A DNA stretch of 64,000 nt from JAICMB01 sp035295125 (GTDB lineage: Bacteria > Acidobacteriota > Terriglobia > Bryobacterales > Bryobacteraceae). Position 1 is the stretch's first letter; every line of letters begins with the position of its first letter. Location: contig DATGJP010000075.1 of the NCBI GenBank assembly GCA_035295125.1, positions 124,001 through 188,000 of the forward strand, read 5' to 3'. The notes under the pieces are model-generated. The model saw nothing but the letters and a program-made list of their open reading frames with translations, did not search any database and had not been told where the DNA came from. Shown piece by piece: positions 33,728 through 43,044 of this stretch. The position numbers and the translations under genes were made by a program.

Positions 33728-36700
33728 TCAGAACATCAGCTTCAGGCCAAACTGAACCTGGCGCGCCGGGTAAGTGGTGCGAATGGTACCGAATGCGGAA
33801 CTCGTGGTGATGTTATTCGGCAACCCGAGGTTAGTGTGGTTCAGGACGTTGAAGAATTCCGAGCGGAACTGCAGTCCTGTACGCTCCGTGATGCGGAAGC
33901 GCTTATCCACCGAAAAGTCCCACTGCGCCAAACCCGGAGCCCGGAAGGCATCGCGCCCCAGGTTGCCCCATGGAGCGCTTGCGGGTGGAGTGGTAAACGT
34001 GTAGCCTCCAAAGTAATTGTTCACGAGCGACGCCTTACTTTGGCTGATGCTGCTTCCCGAGACGTTGGGCCGTTGAAACGCCTGGCCGCGCCAATCCTGC
34101 GTCAAACCAGTGACGTCGTTCGCGGCCGAGGGACTGTAGTAAACGTTGATCGGATTGCCGGTGTTGGCGGTAATGATGGAGTTGATTTCCCAGCCGCCGA
34201 CGAACGAGTCCATTACCGGGTTCCACTGCGACCCGAATTGACGGCCGCGGCCAAAAGGAAGCTGGTACACAATGCTCGTCACGTTCATCAACTTCACGTC
34301 AAAGCTGGTGGGACCGCGCTCTCCGGCGAGGTTATTAATGTTCTGCGGATTTGCAACCGAGTATCCGGCGAACGACTCCAGGGCCTGCTCCGAATTGCCC
34401 AGCGCTTTCGACCAGGTGAACGAATTCAGGAAGTAGAGTCCGTAATCGAAACGGTGCTCCAGTCGCGCGGAAAAGCCGTTGTAGCTGTTGGACCCCGCGG
34501 GATCGATCCATGTGATCGGTCCAAAGGCCTGATCGGGACGCCGTGCCTGGACGCCCAGTGTCTGTCCCGGCTGGTTCGGAAAAGCTTGGTTGTAGTCCCC
34601 GATGATGGGCAGCCGCACACTGTGGTTTCCGTTGTAAGCCAATTCCAGGACCGTGTTCTTGAAGAGTTCGTGCTCAATGGAGAACAGCCAGTTCTGGATG
34701 TACGGCCAGCGCGTATTGGCGGGAATGTAGTCGATGTTGGTCGTGAGCGGATTAAAATTCGCGGAGCTGGCGATGTTGGTTGTGAATGCTTTCGTGGTAG
34801 TCAGGAACGTCGACGGCACGGGGCCGCCCGCGGGAATCGACTGGTTGATAATGCCAAAGATCGCGGCCGGTGAATTGATGCCTTCCTCTCCGCTGCCTGG
34901 GCGATTGAAGAACGAGTAACTGATTCCATAGCCGCCGCGAATGACCGTTTTCGGCATCACGGAGTACGCAAATCCAATTCGAGGGCCGAAGTCCTTGTAA
35001 TCGGGATTCACGAGCGCGCGGTTGTAAAGGCTGCCGCTGCTTGCCTGAATCAACTTGTTGGTCGCCGGATTGAAGTTCGACCACAGGTTGTCGCGCTCCC
35101 AAAGAGGAGTTGCGAATTCCCAGCGCAGGCCAAGGTTCAGGGTCAGTTTGCTCGTGACACGATAGTCATCCTGGACGAACAGCGAGTGGACGTGCTGGCG
35201 TGTGTTGGTCACCAGGTCGTTGCTGAGCTGAATGACGCTGGGCAGACCAAAAATGAAATCCGCCAGGTTGTAACTGGTGGTGTCCGCGGCGATGCTGCAA
35301 CCGCTGGGCTGGCCTAACTGGGCGCACGTGGGTTTACTGAACTGCCCGGAGTAAGTGTTCGCGCCGTACAGCGGATTGACGTCCAGAACCTCGGTACGGA
35401 TGGCCACGAACTCATAACCGGCCTTGAGAGAGTGCCGTCCCTTGATCCACGAATAAGTGAACTTGGGGTTGAACGAAGTTGGATTCTGGAACTGGGGGTT
35501 CGTACCCTGGCGGCCGAACTGCGAAAACCCGCTGACCGATTGTGTGTTTAGACCGCCGGTCAGGCTCGGGGTCGTGGGCAGTCCGGTAATTCCGTAAAGT
35601 GATTCCATGCTGGGGCCGCCCAGGAGCGGAGGCTGTTTGCCGCCGAGGACGTGCGTGAATCCGAAGCGGGCTTCCAGCAACTGGTTCGGCGTTACGGTCC
35701 AGGTATAACCGGTCGCGGCCTGCTGCTGAATGGCGTGAATGAAGCCGTTGCCCGCTCCTCCGGACGGACCGGGCAGGTCCGGTTGATAGTACTGAATATC
35801 TTTGCGCTGGCTGAAGCGCAGAAATGAGCTCATCTTGTCGCTGATCTGATAGTCGAGTTTCGCGTCGTACTTGTCGCTGTAATCGCGAATCAACAGCAGA
35901 GCTTCGTAGTTGTTTGACCGCCCGGCGCCGTTCGGAGCCGGCAGGTTGGAGAGTACCGTCTGGGCAAAGGGGCTGAGCGGGAGCGGCGTGTTGGCTGGAT
36001 AAACTGTGCCGGTGAGCGGATTGACCACCGGCACCGGAAGGACACCGCCGCGGTCGTTCATAGTGGGAATGGAATCGAAGTTGGCGTAACGCTGCAACTG
36101 ACGGAAGCCTTCATAGTCCGCAAAGAAGAATAGCTTGTTCCTGATCAATGGCCCGCCGAACGAAGCGCCAAACTGGTTGCGCTGCAGCGTTGGTTTCACT
36201 CCTCCCGGCGGCTGGAAGAAGCCCACGGCGTTGAGATCGGTGTTGCGCAGAAACTCCCATGCGGAGCCGTGAAACTGGTTGGTCCCCGCACGCAGTGCTG
36301 CATTGATCACGCCGCCGCCCACGCGTCCATATTCCGCGCTGAAGTTGCTGGTGAGCACTTTGAACTCGGCGATCGCATCGGGCGACGGTTGCACAACCTG
36401 GCTGGAGTACCCCTGGTTGCTCGGCGAATAGGCATTGTTGTCGAGACCGTCCAGAAGGAAGTTGTTGTAAGTGCTCCGCATTCCGTTGATATTCACCGCG
36501 CCCTCGCGCGGCGTGCCGCTAGGACTGAAAAGAACCGCCATCGGCGAGCGGTGGACGTTCGTCGAAAGCAGGGCCAGGTCGGAGTAATTGCGTCCATTCA
36601 AGGGAAGCTCCGCCACCTGCTGAGTATTGACCACCTGGCTGTGCTCGCTGGAATCGGTTTGCAGAGCCGATGCGACACCGGTCACCTCGACGGTTTCCGT

Positions 36701-37036
36701 CACCGATCCCACCTGCAGCGTGGCATCCACGCGCTGGCGGGCATTGACGTTTACCATTACATCCGTGGTTGTGAATTTCGAGAAACCGGACGCTTCCACG
36801 GTGATCGTGTAGCGGCCTACTTTTACGTTAAAGAAATCGTAGTTCCCGTTATCGTCAGTCGTCGTCTTCGACTCGATGCCGGTGTCTGGTTGTAAGAGTG
36901 TGACCTTGGCTCTTGGCACGGCCGAACCACTGTTATCGCGGACCGTGCCGAGCACCTCGGCAGTTTCGAATTGCGCGAAGACCGGATGTGCAAGCAGGAA
37001 CAATCCGGGCAGTATAATCCTCGTTAGCGTCTTCAT
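33728..37036 (-). CDS. Oar-like TonB-dependent receptor
   Basis: 1102 residues. Signal peptide (KTLTRIILPGLFLLAHPVFA), then a carboxypeptidase-regulatory-like beta domain (VLGTVRDNSGSAVPRAKVTL, GNYDFFNVKVGRYTITV), a plug domain (VVNTQQVAELPLNGRNYSDL) and a long beta barrel ending in a terminal Phe (VQFGLKLMF), as outer-membrane proteins do. ELPLNGRN is typical of the very abundant acidobacterial Oar-like family. Likely substrates are polymers or siderophores, but no adjacent enzyme hints at which. It is transcribed divergently from a second receptor of the same kind. Confidence 0.9.
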   Translation of the reverse strand: MKTLTRIILPGLFLLAHPVFAQFETAEVLGTVRDNSGSAVPRAKVTLLQPDTGIESKTTTDDNGNYDFFNVKVGRYTITVEASGFSKFTTTDVMVNVNARQRVDATLQVGSVTETVEVTGVASALQTDSSEHSQVVNTQQVAELPLNGRNYSDLALLSTNVHRSPMAVLFSPSGTPREGAVNINGMRSTYNNFLLDGLDNNAYSPSNQGYSSQVVQPSPDAIAEFKVLTSNFSAEYGRVGGGVINAALRAGTNQFHGSAWEFLRNTDLNAVGFFQPPGGVKPTLQRNQFGASFGGPLIRNKLFFFADYEGFRQLQRYANFDSIPTMNDRGGVLPVPVVNPLTGTVYPANTPLPLSPFAQTVLSNLPAPNGAGRSNNYEALLLIRDYSDKYDAKLDYQISDKMSSFLRFSQRKDIQYYQPDLPGPSGGAGNGFIHAIQQQAATGYTWTVTPNQLLEARFGFTHVLGGKQPPLLGGPSMESLYGITGLPTTPSLTGGLNTQSVSGFSQFGRQGTNPQFQNPTSFNPKFTYSWIKGRHSLKAGYEFVAIRTEVLDVNPLYGANTYSGQFSKPTCAQLGQPSGCSIAADTTSYNLADFIFGLPSVIQLSNDLVTNTRQHVHSLFVQDDYRVTSKLTLNLGLRWEFATPLWERDNLWSNFNPATNKLIQASSGSLYNRALVNPDYKDFGPRIGFAYSVMPKTVIRGGYGISYSFFNRPGSGEEGINSPAAIFGIINQSIPAGGPVPSTFLTTTKAFTTNIASSANFNPLTTNIDYIPANTRWPYIQNWLFSIEHELFKNTVLELAYNGNHSVRLPIIGDYNQAFPNQPGQTLGVQARRPDQAFGPITWIDPAGSNSYNGFSARLEHRFDYGLYFLNSFTWSKALGNSEQALESFAGYSVANPQNINNLAGERGPTSFDVKLMNVTSIVYQLPFGRGRQFGSQWNPVMDSFVGGWEINSIITANTGNPINVYYSPSAANDVTGLTQDWRGQAFQRPNVSGSSISQSKASLVNNYFGGYTFTTPPASAPWGNLGRDAFRAPGLAQWDFSVDKRFRITERTGLQFRSEFFNVLNHTNLGLPNNITTSSAFGTIRTTYPARQVQFGLKLMF

Positions 37037-37126
37037 TGATCCTAACCTCTACAGATGATCGCAACCGTTCGTTACACCTTAATGACTGGGATCCAAATGC
37101 AGCGGCCGTGGTCTGATCGCCGGTCG

Positions 37127-37196
37127 CCTGGCGCATGCGTTTTCGCCTGCGCGTTCCCGGTGAGACCCAAAGACAGGCGAAACAGCCTGCGCCGCC
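37127..37196 (+). repeat. Dispersed 69-bp two-hairpin repeat, copy A
   Basis: Shares TTTTCGCCTG, TTCCCGGTGAG, CCAAAG, CAGGCG and GCCTGCGCC with copies at 54953-55021 and 60727-60795. It lies between the two divergent receptor genes. Confidence 0.75.
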
Positions 37197-37230
37197 ATTC
37201 GACTTCCAACCCCACGCGGAGTTTTCAACA

Positions 37231-40113
37231 GTGCCTTTAGTGCCTTCATTCAGGGAAATTCTGACCTTCCTTCTGCTAGTCCCTTCATCGCTTTTTGCGC
37301 AGACCGCCGGGGTGCGCGGCCAGGTCGCGGATGAGAGCGGCGCCATCATTCCGAACGCGAAGGTTGTTCTGAGCGGACCTTCGGGCATCGCAAAGACCAC
37401 GATGACCGATCTCACCGGCACTTATTCCTTCACCGGGCTTGCGCCGGGAAACTATGCGCTACAGGCTTCCGCGCCCGATCTCGTCCAAGCCCAGCCCGCG
37501 AAAACAACACTCAATTCGAGCTTGCGCACGGTAAACCTTGTGTTGAAAGTGGCCGAGAGAACCGACAAGGTCACAGTTGCCGAAGCATCCACACCGACGC
37601 TCAGTACAGACTCCACCAGCAATGCCAGTGCGGTGGTATTGCGAGGCGAGGACCTGGATGCGCTGTCGGACGATCCCGACGACCTCGCTTCCGATTTGCA
37701 AGCTCTGGCGGGGCCGTCCGCCGGCCCGAGCGGGGGCTCCATTTTCGTCGATGGTTTCAGCGGAGGACAACTCCCCCCGAAAGAATCGATCCGCGAGATC
37801 CGCATCAATCAGAATCCGTTTTCACCTGAATACGACAAACTCGGCTACGGCAAAATCGAGATCTTCACTAAGCCGGGTTCCGACAAGTATCGCGGCAATG
37901 CGAACTGGAACTTCGCAAACGATTTCTGGAACACGCGCAATCCCTATTCCCCTCAGAAGGCTCCGTTCCTGCTGAACGAGTTCGAGGGTAATGCCGGTGG
38001 GCCTCTGACGAAGAAGTCTTCGTTCACTGTCGACGCGCAACGCAACATGGTTGACAACGGTTCGATCACGAACGTAGTCCCCGCGACGCTCGCTAGCGTA
38101 ATCACGACACCCGGCCGCTACACGAACATCAGCCCTCGAATCGACTACCAGCTCAGTGAAAATCAGACGCTGATGTTTCGTTATGGTTTCACACATTCCG
38201 ACGTGCGCGATAACGGCATCGGGGGGTTCGACCTGATTTCGCGCGGCTATCATTCACAATTCACGAATCAGACGGTGCAGGCCGCCGATACCCTTCTGAT
38301 AGGCACAGCCGTCAACGAGACGCGATTTCAGTTCTTCCGGAGTGCTTCGCAAAGCCTTGCAAACAGCTTGAGCCCTGCCGTCCTGGTGCTGCAGTCATTC
38401 AACGGCGGTGGTTCACAGCTTGGCAACTCCTACGACACACAGAACAGCTTCGAGCTGCAGAATTATACTTCCGTGGTGCGCGGCTCACATTCCTGGAAAT
38501 TTGGCGTCAGGCTAAGGGCTCAGACCGATGACAGCGTGTCGCCGCAGAATTTCAATGGCGCGTTCACGTTTGCGGGCGGCGTGGTGGGATCGACGGTAAT
38601 CAGCTCCATCGACCGCTACAATCGCACGTTGCAGTACCAAAGCATGGGTTTCACGCCGGCGCAGATCCGCGCGCTCGGCGGCGGTGCGACACAATTCACC
38701 TTGAGCACCGGCATTCCGGAAACCAAAGTTAACTTTATGGACGCCGGTTTGTTCGTGGGCGACGAATGGCGTCTTCGGCCAAACCTCACACTGAACCTAG
38801 GCCTGCGCTACGAGACGCAGACCAATATTCACGACTGGCGCGATTTAGCTCCGCGTCTGGCCTTCGCCTGGGCCCCGCGAGGCGGCCAAAAAGGCGGCCG
38901 CGCCAAAACCGTCCTGCGCGCCGGCTTTGGCATGTTTTACGACCGCTTTCCTCTCGCCGACACGCTCCTAGCGGCACGATACAACGGCCTCGTGCAGCAG
39001 CAATACGTCATTCCGAATCCGGACTTCTTCCCCAGTCTGCCGACTCCGGCCATGCTGGCTGGTTTCCAATCCACGCAGGCGGTGCAACTGGTGAGTTCAA
39101 ACTTGCGTGCGCCATACATCATTCAATCCGCCGCGACACTGGAACACCAACTGTCCTCAACGATGACCATGGCCGTGACTTACACCAACTCTCATGGCGT
39201 GCACCTCTTTCGGTCAGCCGATATCAATGCGCCTCTGCCTGGCACATACGATCCCAATATGCCGTCGAGCGGCGTCTTTCCGTTTGGCCACCCAGGCCCG
39301 ATCGATCTCATGGAGTCTTCGGGAATTTACAACCAGAATCAACTGATCACCAACGTCAACGCGAAGCTAAATGCCGGTCTTTCGCTTTTCGGGTTTTACG
39401 TGTACAACTATGCCCTGAGCAACACGGATGGCGTCAATACCTTTCCGGCCAATCCTTACAGCGCTGCGGGCGAGTATGGACCCGCATTCACGGATGTACA
39501 TCATCGCTTTACCGTCGGCGGATCAATCAATTTGAGATGGGCCATTCGAATCAGCCCGTTCGTGGTGGTGCAATCGGGCGCCCCTTTCGATGTCACGGCC
39601 GGCAACGATCTCTATGGCACGACACTATTCAATGGGCGTCCCGGCATAGCCACGAATCCCAGCAAGCCCGGCTTGATCGAGACCAGCTACGGTCTCCTCG
39701 ATCCCAACCCGGCGCCGGGAGAGAAACTCGTGACGCGCAACTTCGGTCGGGGGCCTGGGCAAATCAGTATGAACCTTCGTCTGGCCAAAACCATCGGCTT
39801 CGGCGGTGAACGAGGAGGCTCCTCCGGCAATCAGTCGCGGCCCAGCGGTGTCGCCAACGCTGCGGCGGCGGCCACAGGGCGGGGATTGGGCGGCCTCATC
39901 GGCAGTCCGTCCACATCACACCGGTTTAATCTCAGTTTTGGGCTATCGATCCGCAATCTGCTGAACCACACTAACGCGGGCCCGATCATCGGCAATATCA
40001 CCTCGCCGTATTTCGGCTTCGCGAACCAGGTTGCCGGCGGGACTAACGGCGAAGGGTTCTACGAAACGGCGAATAACCGGCGGCTCGAGTCGCAAATCCG
40101 GTTTACGTTCTGA
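37231..40113 (+). CDS. Oar-like TonB-dependent receptor, second of a divergent pair
   Basis: 960 residues from GTG 37231 (PLVPSFREILTFLLLVPSSL, then FAQ as a signal peptide end). The frame is open further left, but that part is inside the dispersed repeat. The N-terminal carboxypeptidase-regulatory-like domain (VRGQVADESGAIIPNAKVVL, TGTYSFTGLAPGNYAL) is followed by a plug with SIFVDGFSGGQLPPKESIRE and a barrel closing with RRLESQIRFTF. This receptor carries a glycine-rich insertion near residues 880-910 (ERGGSSGNQSRP, GRGLGGLIGSP). The function is probably uptake or signalling across the outer membrane. Confidence 0.85.
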   Translation: MPLVPSFREILTFLLLVPSSLFAQTAGVRGQVADESGAIIPNAKVVLSGPSGIAKTTMTDLTGTYSFTGLAPGNYALQASAPDLVQAQPAKTTLNSSLRTVNLVLKVAERTDKVTVAEASTPTLSTDSTSNASAVVLRGEDLDALSDDPDDLASDLQALAGPSAGPSGGSIFVDGFSGGQLPPKESIREIRINQNPFSPEYDKLGYGKIEIFTKPGSDKYRGNANWNFANDFWNTRNPYSPQKAPFLLNEFEGNAGGPLTKKSSFTVDAQRNMVDNGSITNVVPATLASVITTPGRYTNISPRIDYQLSENQTLMFRYGFTHSDVRDNGIGGFDLISRGYHSQFTNQTVQAADTLLIGTAVNETRFQFFRSASQSLANSLSPAVLVLQSFNGGGSQLGNSYDTQNSFELQNYTSVVRGSHSWKFGVRLRAQTDDSVSPQNFNGAFTFAGGVVGSTVISSIDRYNRTLQYQSMGFTPAQIRALGGGATQFTLSTGIPETKVNFMDAGLFVGDEWRLRPNLTLNLGLRYETQTNIHDWRDLAPRLAFAWAPRGGQKGGRAKTVLRAGFGMFYDRFPLADTLLAARYNGLVQQQYVIPNPDFFPSLPTPAMLAGFQSTQAVQLVSSNLRAPYIIQSAATLEHQLSSTMTMAVTYTNSHGVHLFRSADINAPLPGTYDPNMPSSGVFPFGHPGPIDLMESSGIYNQNQLITNVNAKLNAGLSLFGFYVYNYALSNTDGVNTFPANPYSAAGEYGPAFTDVHHRFTVGGSINLRWAIRISPFVVVQSGAPFDVTAGNDLYGTTLFNGRPGIATNPSKPGLIETSYGLLDPNPAPGEKLVTRNFGRGPGQISMNLRLAKTIGFGGERGGSSGNQSRPSGVANAAAAATGRGLGGLIGSPSTSHRFNLSFGLSIRNLLNHTNAGPIIGNITSPYFGFANQVAGGTNGEGFYETANNRRLESQIRFTF

Positions 40114-40122
40114 TTCGATCGC

Positions 40123-40392
40123 CTACTTCGAAAAATAGGACACCACGCGCTCCAGAGATGACGGCTCATGGTCGGCGCCATCGAGCTTTCCGATCATGTG
40201 CCGCAGCGTGAAACTGAGCGTAAGCCATGCCAGCAGCGCCCCGATGAGGATTTTCACGGTTCTGAGGTTTCCAGGCTTGGTGACTTGCGCCCGATTCCTG
40301 GACTGGTTTTGATACCGCATATACAGAACCCCGAAACATAAGGCCACTCCCAACACGGTAATGAGTTGCATGGCAATCCCACCCGGATTCAT
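40123..40392 (-). CDS. 89-aa membrane protein, unknown
   Basis: Two hydrophobic helices (about residues 8-24 and 47-63) with a basic loop between (RYQNQSRNRAQVTKPGN). It ends 9 bases from the stop of the convergent receptor. ATG 40371 is an alternative start with GGTGGG before it. No family recognised. Confidence 0.5.
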   Translation of the reverse strand: MNPGGIAMQLITVLGVALCFGVLYMRYQNQSRNRAQVTKPGNLRTVKILIGALLAWLTLSFTLRHMIGKLDGADHEPSSLERVVSYFSK

Positions 40393-40439
40393 CGTCCGTT
40401 ATCGAACGATCCTCCAGGACCTAAACAGTCCGTGGCAGA

Positions 40440-40535
40440 AGTCGGGCGGGCTGAATGCCTGCCCCCCTTGGCTCGCAACCTGTTGAGCCGTAAGGGTGGC
40501 GCAGGCGGTTTCGCCTGCGCATGCCGCTCTCAAAG
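40440..40535 (+). repeat. Dispersed repeat, degenerate copy B
   Basis: Pieces of the 69-bp repeat in changed order: GGCGGGCTGAATGCCTGCC near 40445, then GGTGGCGCAGGCGG-TTTCGCCTGCG from 40495. The second piece still forms a hairpin. Confidence 0.5.
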
Positions 40536-40653
40536 ACTTCTGCTACGGGCTGCGAAGGGTATTTGTGCTGGAGCTTTCAGGAATTTTTGCGCGCCGCGAA
40601 TATGCTGACGTTGCGGAAGCCACTAGTTCTTCGTGTATCTTTTCAACAATTCC

Positions 40654-41523
40654 CTAGAAAAGAATCGATGGCAGCCAGGCCCCGGCGGGCTCGCTGTAAA
40701 GGCCAACGCTCATTAGCGTCAACGGCTGCACGATTCGCAACCCATTGGCCAGACACCACTGAAAGAGGCTACTGTTCCGGCTGGGCACCAGAATGCCAGG
40801 TCCGCCAAACGACTCTGCCGACGCGATCAGCGCCTGCAGGTCCGGATTGGTCTCAGCCGTAGCATGGCCAAAAAAAGCTAGAGACGAAGCATAGCCGGTG
40901 ATTCGACCCGCCCGCTCGACCACCAGCGCAGAATCCTGTCCGATTGATGCCGCCAGGTCCCCACCGCGGTCAAAACCATGTACGCGGCGAGACAAGTCGT
41001 TACAGGCGTCTATGTCTTCCGCGTTGGCGGGACGCACCGTGCAACCCGGAATCTCGCGTTGCTGCGTGCGGCCCTGCATACACGAGAGCAATTCGCGAAT
41101 CTCGAAACCAAGTCGCGCGTAAAGTGATAGCGACCGATTATGGAAGGTCGCCTGTACCAGACGGATGCCGGCGGCGCTACGCTCCGAAGCGCGCTGCATC
41201 ACCGCTTCCATCAATTGACGGCCCACCCGTCGATTCTGGACCGCTGGATTCACCGTAATCGGCCCAATGCCGGCTATGATGGCCCGTTCGTCCATGCAAT
41301 TGCTCCCCAAGATCCGGCCTTCTTCTTCGGCAACCACGCAATACAATCCCGGACTGGAAAACATCATAGTGAGGAGCCCCACCGCAACCTCCACGGACGG
41401 GAAGTCGGGCGGAAAGGAATGGGCCCGGTTAATGTTACTGAAGGCGTCGAAGCAGATCTGTCCACAGAGCGGCGCGTCTTCTGGCTGGGCTTGCCGGATG
41501 GTTAGGGCGGGGTGTTGTGTCAC
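40654..41523 (-). CDS. Tandem-GNAT acetyltransferase
   Basis: 289 residues from GTG 41523. The first GNAT domain (about 1-150) includes the acetyl-CoA loop region NRRVGRQLMEAVMQRA and ATFHNRSLSLYARLGFE. A second, more diverged GNAT-like half follows (TVRPANAEDIDACNDLSRRV, ALVVERAGRITGYAS, GPGILVPSRNSSLFQWCL). Two-domain enzymes of this shape acetylate amines or amino acids; the acceptor is unknown. It is divergent from another GNAT gene, with only 60 bases between the starts. Confidence 0.75.
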   Translation of the reverse strand: MTQHPALTIRQAQPEDAPLCGQICFDAFSNINRAHSFPPDFPSVEVAVGLLTMMFSSPGLYCVVAEEEGRILGSNCMDERAIIAGIGPITVNPAVQNRRVGRQLMEAVMQRASERSAAGIRLVQATFHNRSLSLYARLGFEIRELLSCMQGRTQQREIPGCTVRPANAEDIDACNDLSRRVHGFDRGGDLAASIGQDSALVVERAGRITGYASSLAFFGHATAETNPDLQALIASAESFGGPGILVPSRNSSLFQWCLANGLRIVQPLTLMSVGLYSEPAGAWLPSILF

Positions 41524-41583
41524 GATTCGTCTTCGGCGATTATAGCGGAGTAGCCTGGTGCATCCGCTACCATATCGAGACAC

Positions 41584-42108
41584 ATGAAGATCCGCGAACT
41601 CGGCCCCGAGGACGCTGAAAAGTACTGGAACGTCAGACTCGAAGCCTTGGAAACGGAGCCGTTTGCCTTTGGGAAAGCCGCGGAGGAACACCGCGCGGTA
41701 TCCGTAGTGGAAACCGCCGCCCGGCTTGCAAGCTTTCCGGAGAATAAGTTCACCCTGGGCGCTTTCGAGGGCGATGAATTGATCGGTACGGCAACATTCA
41801 TCCGCGAGTCAGGACTCAAAGAGCGTCATAAGGGCCGAGTTTATGGCGTGTTCGTAATCGGCTCGCAACGAGGCAAAGGCGTCGGGAAGGCACTCATGTC
41901 GGAACTGCTGGATAAAGCAGGGGCGTTCACCGGCCTCGAGCAGATCCTGATTTCCGTGGCGACCCGCCAGGAGGCTGCCACCGGGCTTTACCGGTCCTGC
42001 GGGTTCGAACCCTACGGAACGGAACCTCGGGCGCTGAAGATCGGTTCGGAGTACGTCGACGAGCAGCATATGATTCTAAGGGTGGCGCCTGCCGTCATTC
42101 ACCGGTGA
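41584..42108 (+). CDS. GNAT-family N-acetyltransferase
   Basis: 174 residues. Classic GNAT: KIRELGPEDAEKYWNVRLEA at the start, GRVYGVFVIGSQRGKGVGKAL with the acetyl-CoA binding Q/R-x-x-G-x-G/A motif (RGKGVG), SVATRQEAATGLYRSCGFEP, and a closing DEQHMILRV. The family includes ribosomal protein and antibiotic acetyltransferases; the substrate is open. The start ATG is immediately after a short leader shared with the divergent tandem-GNAT gene. Confidence 0.85.
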   Translation: MKIRELGPEDAEKYWNVRLEALETEPFAFGKAAEEHRAVSVVETAARLASFPENKFTLGAFEGDELIGTATFIRESGLKERHKGRVYGVFVIGSQRGKGVGKALMSELLDKAGAFTGLEQILISVATRQEAATGLYRSCGFEPYGTEPRALKIGSEYVDEQHMILRVAPAVIHR

Positions 42109-42168
42109 ACCGGGGGTGTTTGCCGATTCCCCATCGAATCAGGGGGTTGGCACTGCTAACCTCAGACC

Positions 42169-43029
42169 ATGGATAGATGGGAATACAAAATGCAGCGCCA
42201 GCAGGAACGCTGGGACCGGAGGCAGGCACGCTGGGCAGCGCGGGCGAACCGACGGCATAGTCACGTGCCGGGCGCTGTATTTGGACTCATCATCGTCGTC
42301 GTTGGGGTGCTCTTCCTGCTCGACAACCTCGGAATTATCTATTATCGCGACTACCTGCCTTACTGGCCGGTTATCCTGGTCGTGTTCGGAATCGCGCGCG
42401 TGGCGGACTCCTGCGGGCCCAGCGGCATCATTTGGGGGGCCATGCTGGCGGGGATCGGTGGGCTGCTCCTGGTGAATAACCTTGGTATTTTCTCCATGGA
42501 CTGGCATATGTTCTGGCCGGTGCTCGTAATCGGCTGGGGTCTCCTGATTCTGTTTCGTAATATGGAGCGCCGCCGACAGATAGAAGCAGGGATACCCGGG
42601 CCGCCGCCGAACATGGGGAGCGCGCCTGGGCCAGGCGGTCCAAGGCCGACCGGTGCGGGGCCGACCGGTCCAGGCACCGGCACTCACGGGAAAGGTCTCG
42701 GGCCATGGGCCATATTCAGTGAGGGCGTCGGCAGAGTTGACGACAAGGCCTTTAAGGGAACCGAAGTGGCGGCGATCTTCGGCGGATATAAGTTGGACCT
42801 TCGTGAGGCAGTGATGGCAGGCGAGCAGGCGGTGGTGGATGTAAACGCGGTATTCGGCGGTGTCGAGATCCGCATTCCGGACACCTGGGTTGTCGATCTG
42901 CGTGGAATCGGTGTCTTCGGTGGCTTCGACGACAAGACTCGCCCACCAAGAATCGATCCTAACGGCAAATCCCAGAAGCTTGTCATCACAGGGTATGCGG
43001 TATTCGGCGGGGCCAAGATAGAAAACTAG
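42169..43029 (+). CDS. LiaF/LiaI-like membrane protein
   Basis: 286 residues. A basic N-terminus (KMQRQQERWDRRQARWAARA) precedes four hydrophobic helices (about 30-130) of the LiaI/LiaF-like type (LLDNLGIIYYRDYLPYWPV and its repeat LLVNNLGIFSMDWHMFWPV). A Gly/Pro-rich linker (about 145-175) leads to a C-terminal beta-helix-like domain of the cell-wall-stress family (AIFGGYKLDLREAV, VNAVFGGVEIRIP, VFGGFDDKT, AVFGGAKIEN). In Firmicutes LiaF restrains a histidine kinase; here the next gene, 15 bases away, encodes one. Confidence 0.85.
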   Translation: MDRWEYKMQRQQERWDRRQARWAARANRRHSHVPGAVFGLIIVVVGVLFLLDNLGIIYYRDYLPYWPVILVVFGIARVADSCGPSGIIWGAMLAGIGGLLLVNNLGIFSMDWHMFWPVLVIGWGLLILFRNMERRRQIEAGIPGPPPNMGSAPGPGGPRPTGAGPTGPGTGTHGKGLGPWAIFSEGVGRVDDKAFKGTEVAAIFGGYKLDLREAVMAGEQAVVDVNAVFGGVEIRIPDTWVVDLRGIGVFGGFDDKTRPPRIDPNGKSQKLVITGYAVFGGAKIEN

Positions 43030-43044
43030 CCGTACCAGGCGGCC

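Noticed and set aside
33836..34873. 345-codon open frame on the plus strand
   Set aside because: It runs antisense through the Oar-like receptor gene in a fixed codon register; the receptor has clear family motifs, so this is a shadow of GC-rich codons.
37135..37230. Upstream extension of the second receptor
   Set aside because: It translates the dispersed repeat; the signal peptide begins at 37231.
42001..42012. GGGTTCGAACCC, like a tRNA T-arm
   Set aside because: It encodes Gly-Phe-Glu-Pro in a conserved GNAT region and no acceptor or anticodon stem surrounds it.
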